NCBI GenBank assembly: GCA_024639205.1
Contig: JAHEIV010000132.1
Span: 1 to 7,592 of the forward strand
Reading direction: 5' to 3'
DNA length: 7,592 nucleotides
From: Deltaproteobacteria bacterium
GTDB lineage: Bacteria > Desulfobacterota > Desulfobacteria > Desulfobacterales > SG8-13
The position numbers and the translations under genes were made by a program. Within the stretch, counting starts at the first letter, position 1. Each line of letters begins with the position of its first letter. Under the pieces are notes generated by a model. That model ran no database searches, was not told where the DNA came from, and saw only the letters and a program-made list of their open reading frames with translations. This document shows positions 1-6,627 of the stretch, one piece after another.

Positions 1-32
1 CGCCGGAGGCTGAAGCGCTGATGAAATCATGA
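1..32 (+). CDS. Possible C-terminal tail of an upstream gene (zwf-like, uncertain)
   Basis: The third frame reads PEAEALMKS and then stops at 30-32. The beginning lies outside the window. Glucose-6-phosphate dehydrogenases usually end with a G-P-x-E-A-(D/E)-x-L-type motif. The next two genes belong to the pentose phosphate pathway and a zwf gene often sits beside pgl, so a zwf tail is a reasonable guess. Against it, the usual continuation after this motif (a DGR-W-like ending) is missing, and nine residues cannot identify a family. The other two frames close at 11-13 and 19-21, so they could equally hold the end of a gene. This is inference from a very short match plus context. Confidence 0.3.
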   Translation, partial: PEAEALMKS

Positions 33-134
33 CTGTAGACAAACCGGCGGCAGCCTTGTATGAAGTCAAACAATCCGGATAACGATGTGACTGAATGGAA
101 CTTCTCGGGCAAATAACGTGGGGGGGAGGAACCG

Positions 135-2138
135 ATGACAACAAATCTTGATGAACTGTGCGTAAACACAATCCGAATGCTGTCGGCCGACGGCGTAGAA
201 GAAGCAAATTCCGGGCATCCCGGAATGCCAATGGGTGCGGCCGCGATGGCCTACGTGTTGTGGACACGTTTTCTGCGCCACAATCCCGCAAATCCCGAAT
301 GGCCCAATCGAGATCGATTCGTGCTGTCGGCCGGTCACGGTTCCATGCTGCTGTATAGCCTGCTGCACTTGACCGGTTATAATCTGCCGCTGAAAGAATT
401 GCAGAACTTTCGCCAGTGGGAGAGTAAAACCCCGGGACATCCCGAACACGGAATCACGCCGGGGGTGGAAACCACTACCGGACCCCTTGGACAGGGCTTT
501 GCCAACGGGGTGGGGATGGCCATTGCCGAGCGCTTTTTGGCGGCGACATTCAATCGGGACGGTTTCAATCCCATTGACCACTTCACCTACGGAATCGTCA
601 GTGACGGAGACCTGATGGAAGGTCTCTCCCACGAAGCCGCATCGCTGGCAGGACACCTGGGTCTGGGCAAATTGATCTATCTGTATGACGACAATCAAAT
701 ATCCATTGAAGGCAGCACCGAGATTTCCTTCACCGAAAATCGCCTGGCGCGCTTTGAAGCCTACCGCTGGCACGTTCAACGGGTGGAAGACGGCAACGAC
801 CTGCAAGCGATCGAAGCGGCCCTTGCCGCTGCAAAACAGGAAACCACACGGCCTTCGTTTATATCCGTTCGAACCCACATCGGTTATGGCAGCCCCAACA
901 AGCAGGACACCGCCGGCGTTCACGGGGAACCGCTGGGCCCGGACGAAATCAAGCTGACCAAACAGAACCTCAATTGGCCCCTGCAGCCGCCCTTTCATCT
1001 GCCGGGTGAAGCGCTGGAGTGGTTTCGGAAAGCTCTGGAAACCGGCGCACAACAGGAGCAGGACTGGCAGAAAATTTTCAATGAATATCAACAGGCACAC
1101 CCGGATCTGGCAGCTGCCTGGCAGGGCTGGATGTCCGGACAACTGCCGGATGGATGGAGCCGGGATATTCCGATCTTCGAAACCGATCCCAAGGGTATGG
1201 CTACGCGGGTGGCTTCGGGTACGGTCCTGAATTCCGTCGCGACGCGGATACCGAATCTGATCGGCGGCTCTGCCGATCTGGCTCCGTCCACCAAGACCAT
1301 CATCAGCGGTGAAAAGGACCTGCAGTCCAACCAGTTCGGCGGGCGCAACATGCGATTCGGAGTCCGAGAGCACGCCATGGGATCGATCTTAAACGGCATG
1401 TCTTTGCACGGCGGACTGCGCCCCTACGGGGCGACATTTCTGATCTTCTCCGATTATATGCGCCCGGCGATCCGACTGGCCGCACTCATGAAGCTGCAGA
1501 TCATCTATGTGTTCACCCACGACAGCATCGGCCTGGGAGAAGACGGTCCCACCCATCAGCCCATCGAGCATCTCGCGTCACTGCGGGCCATCCCCAACCT
1601 GACCGTCATTCGTCCGTGCGATGCCAATGAAACAGCGCAGGCCTGGAAGGCCGCCCTTACCAACCAAAACGGACCGACGGCCCTGGCGCTTACCCGGCAA
1701 GGTCTGCCCACTCTGGATCGCAACACGCTGGCGGCGGCGGACGGGTTGCAGCGCGGGGGATACATTTTGAGCGATCCCGATGCCGGGCCTGCCCAGGTCA
1801 TTTTGATTGCCAGCGGCTCGGAAGTCTCCATCGCCTTAAAAGCGGCATCGCAACTGTCCACCCGCAATGTAGCCGCCAGAGTCGTCAGCATGCCTTCCTG
1901 GGAACTCTTCGACGACCAGCCGGAGGATTACCGGCGGAAAGTCCTGCCGCCCGAAACTTTGCTGCGGGTGGCAGTGGAAGCCGGCAGCCGGCAAGGCTGG
2001 TCTCGCTATGTCGGTCTGTCCGGCGCTGTAGTCGGGCTCGATCATTTCGGCGCGTCAGCCCCTTCCGGCGTGCTGTATGAAAAATTCGGCATCACGGTAG
2101 AAAACGTCGTGGAGAAAGCACTGGCGCTGCTGGCATAG
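135..2138 (+). CDS. tkt: Transketolase
   Basis: A thiamine-diphosphate enzyme of the cytoplasmic non-oxidative pentose phosphate pathway. It moves two-carbon ketol units between sugar phosphates such as xylulose-5-P, ribose-5-P and erythrose-4-P. The 667 residues match the usual bacterial length. The N-terminal cofactor domain shows SGHPG (26-30, His28), GHG (67-69), GPLGQG (116-121), the metal/diphosphate motif SDGDLMEG (156-163) closing at Asn187, and His263 in GVHG. The middle domain has GGSADLAPS (377-385), the catalytic Glu412 in GVREHAMG, and the aromatic/His segment THDSIGLGEDGPTHQP (461-476). RPCDANE (493-499) leads into the C-terminal domain. The first position of the GDG motif is Ser, a substitution I recall from other bacterial transketolases. 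The ATG at 135 has a strong G-rich Shine-Dalgarno at 121-130. No catalytic residue is missing, so it should be active. Confidence 0.97.
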   Translation: MTTNLDELCVNTIRMLSADGVEEANSGHPGMPMGAAAMAYVLWTRFLRHNPANPEWPNRDRFVLSAGHGSMLLYSLLHLTGYNLPLKELQNFRQWESKTPGHPEHGITPGVETTTGPLGQGFANGVGMAIAERFLAATFNRDGFNPIDHFTYGIVSDGDLMEGLSHEAASLAGHLGLGKLIYLYDDNQISIEGSTEISFTENRLARFEAYRWHVQRVEDGNDLQAIEAALAAAKQETTRPSFISVRTHIGYGSPNKQDTAGVHGEPLGPDEIKLTKQNLNWPLQPPFHLPGEALEWFRKALETGAQQEQDWQKIFNEYQQAHPDLAAAWQGWMSGQLPDGWSRDIPIFETDPKGMATRVASGTVLNSVATRIPNLIGGSADLAPSTKTIISGEKDLQSNQFGGRNMRFGVREHAMGSILNGMSLHGGLRPYGATFLIFSDYMRPAIRLAALMKLQIIYVFTHDSIGLGEDGPTHQPIEHLASLRAIPNLTVIRPCDANETAQAWKAALTNQNGPTALALTRQGLPTLDRNTLAAADGLQRGGYILSDPDAGPAQVILIASGSEVSIALKAASQLSTRNVAARVVSMPSWELFDDQPEDYRRKVLPPETLLRVAVEAGSRQGWSRYVGLSGAVVGLDHFGASAPSGVLYEKFGITVENVVEKALALLA

Positions 2139-2183
2139 GCGAACCGCCTTCTATTTGAATCTACCGATTCGCGGTCTCAAAAT

Positions 2184-2208
2184 ATACGGTTGCGATGGTT
2201 TGCCGTAT
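2184..2208. promoter_or_regulatory. Inverted repeat in the tkt-pgl spacer
   Basis: ATACGG (2184-2189) is mirrored by CCGTAT (2203-2208), and a T-G wobble extends the stem to seven pairs around an 11-base loop. It lies in the 127-base spacer between tkt and pgl. No T-run follows, so it is not a classical terminator. It could be an operator, an RNA stem or an mRNA processing site. Just upstream, TTGAAT (2155-2160) and CAAAAT (2178-2183) are spaced by 17 bases and each match sigma-70 boxes at four of six positions, so a weak separate pgl promoter is possible but unproven. Confidence 0.25.
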
Positions 2209-2265
2209 TGATGTTTCGGGGTCGCGCAGAAGCTGCCTTTTGACTGTGCGTATTCGAAAGGATTC

Positions 2266-3036
2266 ATGGTTCAACCGATGGAGATCATTATCCTTGATAG
2301 CGCCGCCAGGCTGGCGGAGAAAGGGGCTGAGGTGTTCAGTGATGCAGCCCGGCAGACGGTTGCCGACCGAGGGCGGTTCGCGGTAGCAATTTCCGGTGGT
2401 TCGACACCCCGGGCCATGCACCGGCTGCTCACCGAAGAGCCGTATCTATCCACCGTCCCCTGGTCGAAAGTCCATCTGTTCTGGGTGGACGAACGGCTGG
2501 TGCCCGAAAAAGATCCGGCCAGCAACTATGGTGCGGCAAGACAGGATTTTCTCGACCACTTGCCGATACCGCCCGAGCAAGTCCATCCGATGACATTGTC
2601 CGACAGTCCGCAGTCTGCAGCATCAGCCTACCACAAACAGCTCCACGGTTTTTTCAACCGGCCTGAAGACGGTTTTCCCGTTTTCGACCAGATTTTTCTG
2701 GGAATCGGTACCGACGGCCATACGGCCTCCATCTTCCCGAAAGACCGGGGAGCCGTCAATACCGACTACTGGGTGCAAGCCGTAAAAGGTGGCAAGCCGG
2801 ACGTTCATCGACTGACGCTGACTGCGCCGGTTATAAACCGGGCCAGAAGCGTCGTCTTTCTGGTCGCCGGCAGCGGCAAAGCCGAAGTGGTGAAACAAGT
2901 GCTGGCAGATGCCACTCCCGTTTTGCCGGCCACCTGGATTCAACCGGTGGAAGGCCGGCTGCTCTGGCTTCTGGACCGGGCGGCAGCCGTCCTGCTTGCG
3001 AAAAACAGCCGGAAGTCCGAATCCCAATCCGATTGA
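2266..3036 (+). CDS. pgl: 6-phosphogluconolactonase
   Basis: Hydrolyses 6-phospho-glucono-1,5-lactone to 6-phosphogluconate, the second step of the oxidative pentose phosphate pathway, in the cytoplasm. The 256 residues match the DevB/SOL-type family, which shares the NagB/ribose-5-P isomerase fold. Visible motifs are the phosphate-binding SGGSTP (43-48), VDERLVP (74-80), SNYG (86-89), GIGTDGHTASIFP (146-158) with the conserved Asp-Gly-His, TLTAPVINRAR (184-194) and GSGKAEV (202-208). The ATG at 2266 is preferred because a GAAAGGA ribosome site ends about four bases before it; the next ATG at 2278 has no such site. The gene lies 127 bases after tkt on the same strand, consistent with a pentose phosphate cluster that supplies NADPH and pentoses. 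The charged, Ser/Lys-rich last ten residues are unlikely to be catalytic. Confidence 0.95.
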   Translation: MVQPMEIIILDSAARLAEKGAEVFSDAARQTVADRGRFAVAISGGSTPRAMHRLLTEEPYLSTVPWSKVHLFWVDERLVPEKDPASNYGAARQDFLDHLPIPPEQVHPMTLSDSPQSAASAYHKQLHGFFNRPEDGFPVFDQIFLGIGTDGHTASIFPKDRGAVNTDYWVQAVKGGKPDVHRLTLTAPVINRARSVVFLVAGSGKAEVVKQVLADATPVLPATWIQPVEGRLLWLLDRAAAVLLAKNSRKSESQSD

Positions 3037-3057
3037 ACGTCGATCAGACCCGCACGC

Positions 3058-3074
3058 GACAGGTCCAGACAGGT
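3058..3074 (+). repeat. Tandem direct repeat abutting the metY promoter
   Basis: The heptamer GACAGGT occurs at 3058-3064 and again at 3068-3074, a period of 10 bases or about one helical turn. The second copy runs into the first base of the candidate -35 box at 3074. Same-face direct repeats at this place are typical of binding sites for activators or repressors. The protein that would bind is unknown. Confidence 0.35.
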
Positions 3075-3102
3075 TTACAATAGCGAAAGAAGTGTTTAGA
3101 TT
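3074..3102 (+). promoter_or_regulatory. Candidate sigma-70 promoter for metY
   Basis: TTTACA (3074-3079) matches the -35 consensus at five of six positions. After exactly 17 bases, TAGATT (3097-3102) matches the -10 consensus at four of six. Transcription would start near 3109 and give a leader of about 70 bases before metY. This is the best promoter-like pair I found in the window. It suggests that metY and the genes after it form a transcription unit separate from tkt-pgl. Confidence 0.45.
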
Positions 3103-3117
3103 CCATCAACTTGCAAT

Positions 3118-3173
3118 CTGCTTTCAGTCAATCCACCCGGCGGGCTGAAGCCCTGACCGGATGAGCAGGAGGA
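3118..3173 (+). promoter_or_regulatory. metY leader hairpin reaching the ribosome binding site
   Basis: GGGC-TGAA-GCCC (3142-3153) forms a compact four-pair tetraloop stem. It is flanked by CCGG (3137-3140) and CCGG (3157-3160), which can pair with each other. Outside this, CTGCT (3118-3122) is complementary to AGCAG (3164-3168), which touches the Shine-Dalgarno AGGAGGA (3167-3173). The fold could partly mask translation initiation. It does not match the SAM-I, SAM-II or SAH riboswitch consensus patterns as I remember them, so no known riboswitch is claimed. Confidence 0.3.
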
Positions 3174-3179
3174 AACGAT

Positions 3180-4472
3180 ATGAATGAAGTGATGAACGGT
3201 TTCGCAACCAGGGCGATCCATGCCGGTCACACACCGGACCAGGAGACCAAAGCCCGCGCGGTACCGATTTACCAAACGACCTCATACACTTTCGATGATA
3301 GCCAACACGCGGCCGACCTGTTCGCCCTGCGCAAATTCGGCAATATTTACACCCGGATTATGAATCCAACCAACGGCGTTTTGGAAGAACGCATTGCGGC
3401 GCTGGAAGGCGGTGCAGCGGCCCTGGCAGTGTCTTCCGGACAGGCAGCCGAAACCCTTACGCTGCTTACTCTGGCCGAACACGGAGACGAAATCGTTTCC
3501 TCCACGGACCTCTACGGCGGTACGGTAAGTTTGTTTACGCACACCTTCAAACGCCTGGGAATCGATGTAAAGTACGTAACTCCCGCTGATCCGAAAGGTT
3601 GGGAAAAAGCGGTGACAGACAAGACCAAGGCTTTCTTCGTCGAAACCCTCGGCAATCCCAAACTCGACATCGTGGACCTGGAATCGATTGCCGAAATCGG
3701 CCGGCACCATGGCATCCCGCTGGTGGTAGACAACACCGTAACGACTCCCTACCTGCTGCGGCCTGTTGAATTCGGTGCTGCGGTGGTGGTTCACTCGGCC
3801 ACCAAGTTTATCGGTGGGCATGGCACTTCCATCGGGGGCCTGATCGTCGATTCGGGCAACTTCGACTGGGCAGGATCCGGCCGATTTCCCCGCTTCGTGG
3901 AGCCGGAGCCGGCTTATCATGGACTGCGGTTTGTGGAAACATTCGGAAATCTGGCGTTTATTCTCCGGGCGCGTGTTTTGGGACTCCGGGACATGGGCGC
4001 TGCCTTGAGTCCGTTCAACGCCTGGTTGTTCCTGCAGGGCCTGGAGACACTTCAGCTGCGGATGGCGCGACATTCGGAAAACAGCCTGCAGGTGGCTCGA
4101 TTTCTTCAGGAGCACAAATGCGTCAACTGGGTGCGACATCCCGGTTTGGAGTCCTCCCCGACGTTTCATCTCAGGGACAAATATCTGCCCGACGGACAGG
4201 GAGCACTCGTTGGATTCGGAATCAGCGGCGGCAAGGATTCAGCCGTGCGCTTCATTGAAAGCTTGCGTATATTCAGCCACCTGGCCAATATCGGCGACTC
4301 AAAAAGCCTGGTGATCCACCCGGCGACCACCACACATGAGCAGCTCACAGAGGACGAACAGCAAGCTGCCGGTGTTACTGCCGATTTCGTTCGGCTCAGT
4401 GTGGGAATTGAAGACATCGACGACATCATCTCCGACTTGGACCAGGCCCTCAACAATGCAGTGGCATGCTGA
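3180..4472 (+). CDS. metY: O-acetylhomoserine sulfhydrylase (aminocarboxypropyltransferase)
   Basis: A PLP enzyme of the Cys/Met metabolism family that joins sulfide to O-acetylhomoserine to make homocysteine, the direct-sulfhydrylation route to methionine, in the cytoplasm. The 430 residues match MetY rather than the shorter (about 390) cystathionine gamma-synthases. Features are Tyr57/Arg59 in YTRIMNPT, SSGQAA (85-90), LYGGT (111-115), Asp184 in VVDN, the PLP Schiff-base Lys209 in HSATKF, and Arg405 in VRLSVGIED for the substrate carboxylate. The segment at 226-250 with GNFDW, GRFP and YHGLRF is the insert typical of MetY, and HPATTTHEQL (380-389) is characteristic. A strong AGGAGGA site at 3167-3173 fixes the start. 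Direct use of sulfide would suit a sulfide-producing host, which is inference. O-succinylhomoserine specificity cannot be excluded from sequence alone. Confidence 0.93.
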   Translation: MNEVMNGFATRAIHAGHTPDQETKARAVPIYQTTSYTFDDSQHAADLFALRKFGNIYTRIMNPTNGVLEERIAALEGGAAALAVSSGQAAETLTLLTLAEHGDEIVSSTDLYGGTVSLFTHTFKRLGIDVKYVTPADPKGWEKAVTDKTKAFFVETLGNPKLDIVDLESIAEIGRHHGIPLVVDNTVTTPYLLRPVEFGAAVVVHSATKFIGGHGTSIGGLIVDSGNFDWAGSGRFPRFVEPEPAYHGLRFVETFGNLAFILRARVLGLRDMGAALSPFNAWLFLQGLETLQLRMARHSENSLQVARFLQEHKCVNWVRHPGLESSPTFHLRDKYLPDGQGALVGFGISGGKDSAVRFIESLRIFSHLANIGDSKSLVIHPATTTHEQLTEDEQQAAGVTADFVRLSVGIEDIDDIISDLDQALNNAVAC

Positions 4473-4550
4473 TCCCGCAACTCGGGTCGGTTTGTCTCCA
4501 AGGTTGTCTGCGCACCGGTCCGAGATGGCAACCGCACCGGAGGCAAGGAA

Positions 4551-5291
4551 ATGATTCAGGCGGTCATTTTTGATCTGGACGGCACGCTGGTCCGATCCCG
4601 ACGCCTCAGGGCCCAATCCTACGCCTTGGCGGCAGCTGAGCTGGGACAGGGAACAATCAGCGAACCAGAAGTTGCCGAAGCCTACCGGGAGGTGGCGGGG
4701 TCTTCCCGCCAGCAGGTTGCTCAATTTTTGCTGGAGCGTTTCGGCCTGGAAAATGCCGCTCGTAACCGAATGGACGCTTACGGGGTGAACACCGCCTGGC
4801 AGGCTTTCGTGCAGATCCGAATGCGACTGTACGCAACCATGCTGGACGATCCCCTGCTTATCGTCAAGCACCGGTGCCCTTACGGCCTGGACCTGGTGAT
4901 TTGGGCAAGGGAAGCGCATTACAAAACCGGCCTGACAACCTCAAATTACTGCCGCCAGGCCCATCGAGTTCTACAGGTTCTGGACATCACCGACGAATTC
5001 GACTTTATCGCCACCAGTGACGACGTTAACCACGGCAAACCCGATCCGGAAATCTACCGCTTGATGGCTCATGAGCTGGGCATCCTGCCCGAAGCCGGCC
5101 TTGTAATCGAAGATTCGGTAGCCGGTGTACAGGCGGCCCTTGCCGCCGGAATGGGCTGCGTGGCCGCGACGTCGGAGTTCACCGCAGCCGGCATGCACGC
5201 CAGCGGCCTGTTGCCCGCGCGTTGGATCGTCGAGGACCGGACCGCACTCAAATCCGTAGTCAAGCGCTATGTGAAAACAAAAAATCCGTAA
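4551..5291 (+). CDS. HAD-superfamily phosphatase (beta-phosphoglucomutase-like)
   Basis: A Mg-dependent HAD hydrolase of 246 residues with all four catalytic motifs. Motif I is DLDGT (8-12), with nucleophile Asp8 and acid/base Asp10. Motif II is TTS (129-131) and motif III is Lys163 in HGKPDP. Motif IV is Glu187-Asp188 in VIEDSVAGVQAA. Residues of roughly 16-90 form a helical C1 cap, placing it in subfamily IA near beta-phosphoglucomutases and phosphoglycolate or sugar-phosphate phosphatases. The substrate cannot be assigned: cap specificity residues vary and the family is broad. The start has a GGAGGCAAGGA ribosome site just upstream. It lies 78 bases after metY and 27 bases before sppA, so it is probably co-transcribed with them. 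A role in sugar-phosphate or metabolite clean-up is only a guess. No transmembrane or signal segment is seen. Confidence 0.88.
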   Translation: MIQAVIFDLDGTLVRSRRLRAQSYALAAAELGQGTISEPEVAEAYREVAGSSRQQVAQFLLERFGLENAARNRMDAYGVNTAWQAFVQIRMRLYATMLDDPLLIVKHRCPYGLDLVIWAREAHYKTGLTTSNYCRQAHRVLQVLDITDEFDFIATSDDVNHGKPDPEIYRLMAHELGILPEAGLVIEDSVAGVQAALAAGMGCVAATSEFTAAGMHASGLLPARWIVEDRTALKSVVKRYVKTKNP

Positions 5292-5318
5292 ATCATTGAC
5301 CGATTCAAGGAGTTCCAC

Positions 5319-6308
5319 ATGAAACCAAACCGATCATGGATCATTCTGCCGGCCCTGTTGGCGCTGTTCATCAGCGGCTGCGCCACTCCCCGCATTACCC
5401 TGGTCAGCGGGGACTCGGTCCCTCTGCGGGAATATACACTGGAAGGAACCGAAAAGGGAAAAGTTCTGGTTATACCGGTCAGGGGTACAATCAGCGATAA
5501 TCCGAAACAGGGACTTTTCCAGGAAAAACCGAGCATGCTCCAGGAGTTTGTCGCCCAGCTCCGCAAGGCTGAAAGCGATGATCAGGTAGGGGCGGTACTG
5601 CTGAAAATCGACTCACCGGGCGGATCGGTGACGGCCAGCGATCTGCTCTACCACGAAATTGTCGAGTTCAAGAAGCGAACCGATATAAAAGTCATTGCCG
5701 CGATGATGAACGTGGCTGCTTCCGGCGGTTATTACATGGCGCTGCCCGCCGACCACATCATTGCCCATCCGACAACACTTACCGGATCGGTGGGAGTGCT
5801 TTTCCTGCAACCGAAGGTCACCGGTCTGATGGAAAAGATCGGCGTCGGGGTAGATGTCAGCAAATCGGGGAAAAACAAGGACATGGGCTCCCCCTTTCGC
5901 AAGACAACCCCGGAAGAAAAAATCATGTTCCAGGAGTTGACCGACCGACTGGCAAAACGCTTTCTGGACCTGGTTCGGCAGCACCGGAAGCTGGACAAAA
6001 AGGCCCTGGCGGAAGTAGCGACCGCCAGGGTTTACCTGGCCGACGAGGCATTGGAGCGCAGACTTGTTGACCAGGTCGGTTACCTGAATGATGCCGTTCG
6101 CAAGGCAAAGGATCTCGCCGGGCTGCCGCGGGAAGCAAAGGTTGTCGTATACCGGCGATCGGAATACCCCAACGATACCGTCTACAACACCCGAACCAGC
6201 TGGGAAGGCGGCCGGGGACTGTCGCTGGTAGACCTGGATCTGCCGGCGTCGATAAGCGACCTGCAGGCCGGTTTCTACTACTTGTGGCCTGTAGCCGCCG
6301 GCCAGTGA
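5319..6308 (+). CDS. sppA: Signal peptide peptidase SppA, S49 family, lipoprotein-type
   Basis: A serine/lysine-dyad peptidase of family S49 that degrades signal-peptide remnants and membrane-associated peptides. The 329 residues fit the short (36K) single-domain form, not the 67K duplicated enterobacterial form. The first 21 residues are a positively charged start, a hydrophobic core and a lipobox ending ISG-C21, so Cys21 is probably lipidated. Ala22 at +2 favours the outer membrane under the Lol sorting rule. The catalytic domain shows LKIDSPGGSV (95-104), the nucleophile Ser135 in AASGG, TGSVGV (155-160) and Lys187 in SGKNKD. The Ser-to-Lys distance is 52 residues, as in the Bacillus SppA dyad. 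The C-terminus carries a GFYYLW motif. An AAGGAG site (5307-5312) supports the start. It is closely linked to the HAD gene 27 bases upstream. No clear terminator follows. Confidence 0.93.
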   Translation: MKPNRSWIILPALLALFISGCATPRITLVSGDSVPLREYTLEGTEKGKVLVIPVRGTISDNPKQGLFQEKPSMLQEFVAQLRKAESDDQVGAVLLKIDSPGGSVTASDLLYHEIVEFKKRTDIKVIAAMMNVAASGGYYMALPADHIIAHPTTLTGSVGVLFLQPKVTGLMEKIGVGVDVSKSGKNKDMGSPFRKTTPEEKIMFQELTDRLAKRFLDLVRQHRKLDKKALAEVATARVYLADEALERRLVDQVGYLNDAVRKAKDLAGLPREAKVVVYRRSEYPNDTVYNTRTSWEGGRGLSLVDLDLPASISDLQAGFYYLWPVAAGQ

Positions 6309-6484
6309 CGATGCGCATATCTCATGTTACGTTTTTGAGCCACGCTGAAAATACTGAAGGTGTCAGGGTATGGATAACTATTTTGGCAAAGCTTTGTCGG
6401 TCACCCTTTGACTTTAGACCGGTGAAAAAACAGCTGAAAAATTGCAAGCGTGCCCGCCCTTTAGGCAACCAGCTATCACTGCAG

Positions 6485-6494
6485 GCCATATGGC
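6485..6494. repeat. Perfect 10-base palindrome
   Basis: GCCATATGGC reads the same on both strands. It is overlapped, off-centre, by ACTGC (6478-6482) and GCAGT (6493-6497), which can form a competing stem. It lies 133 bases before the bfr start. It may be a dimeric regulator site, but a palindrome of this size can also occur by chance. Confidence 0.2.
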
Positions 6495-6545
6495 AGTATC
6501 ATGTGTCACGCGCTCCCTTCGAGCGAGCCGTATTCTTTCATTTAC

Positions 6546-6575
6546 TTCGTTATCACGGGTCTGCGGATAAACGAA
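6546..6575 (+). promoter_or_regulatory. Imperfect hairpin or operator upstream of bfr
   Basis: TTCGTTATC (6546-6554) pairs with GATAAACGAA (6566-6575) as nine base pairs with one bulged A, around an 11-base loop that can add two inner C-G pairs. A second, outer pair of arms, TTTCA (6536-6540) and TGAAA (6585-6589), encloses it. It ends 52 bases before the bfr start. The TTATC-N11-GATAA core could be a dimeric regulator site or an RNA stem in the leader. It does not fit the Fur or PerR consensus well. No T-run follows, so it is not a terminator. Confidence 0.4.
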
Positions 6576-6627
6576 TGCAACTCGTGAAATAACTGTCAAT
6601 CGAACAACAATAGAGAGAGGAATTACA

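Larger units (their letters stand above)
6309..6627. other. 319-base intergenic gap before bfr
   Basis: No gene is recognised in this gap. It contains a perfect palindrome (6485-6494), a small CGCTC/GAGCG hairpin (6511-6525) and the larger bfr-proximal hairpin (6546-6575), but no convincing terminator for sppA. A + strand frame is open from a GTG at 6284 (or ATG at 6311) to 6592. From the ATG it would give 93 residues with no domain I recognise and no good ribosome site. By hand count, 43 of its 93 codons (46 percent) end in G or C, against 20 of the first 30 codons of bfr, so it is probably not translated. The AT-richer gap may hold control sequences, an unidentified small RNA or a decayed gene. 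Confidence 0.6.

Noticed and set aside
29..116. Two tiny frames, 29-82 (17 codons, ATGA overlap with the possible upstream stop) and 60-116 (18 codons).
   Set aside because: Neither has a Shine-Dalgarno at proper spacing, and both are short enough to arise by chance.
86..116. A promoter for transketolase from GTGACT and a downstream AAATA-like box.
   Set aside because: The -10 candidate matches consensus poorly at either 17 or 18 base spacing.
66..1373. A 435-codon open frame on the minus strand opposite transketolase.
   Set aside because: It lies entirely opposite a certain gene with intact catalytic motifs, shows no recognisable domain, and long antisense frames are common in GC-rich codon usage.
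3282..4169. A 295-codon open frame on the minus strand opposite metY.
   Set aside because: It is a shadow of the metY coding frame with no recognisable domain or supporting ribosome site.
4471..4487. A CCCG/CGGG hairpin after metY as a terminator.
   Set aside because: The stem is short with a bulge, and no T-run follows; the next gene on the same strand begins within 78 bases.
6382..6400. A sigma-54 promoter suggested by TTTTGGCAAAGCTTTGTCGG.
   Set aside because: The GG and GC elements do not have the required 10-base spacing: TC stands where GC should be.
6379..6430. A possible c-di-GMP (GEMM) riboswitch, because of a GGCAAAGC segment followed by a CGGTC/GACCG stem.
   Set aside because: The first helix with its GNRA loop and the GACGCAAAGC core are absent, so the resemblance is limited to a few bases.
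6398..6430. A terminator for sppA formed by CGGTC/GACCG or TCACC/GGTGA.
   Set aside because: On the + strand the stem is followed by an A-run rather than a T-run, and the two stems are mutually exclusive with large loops.
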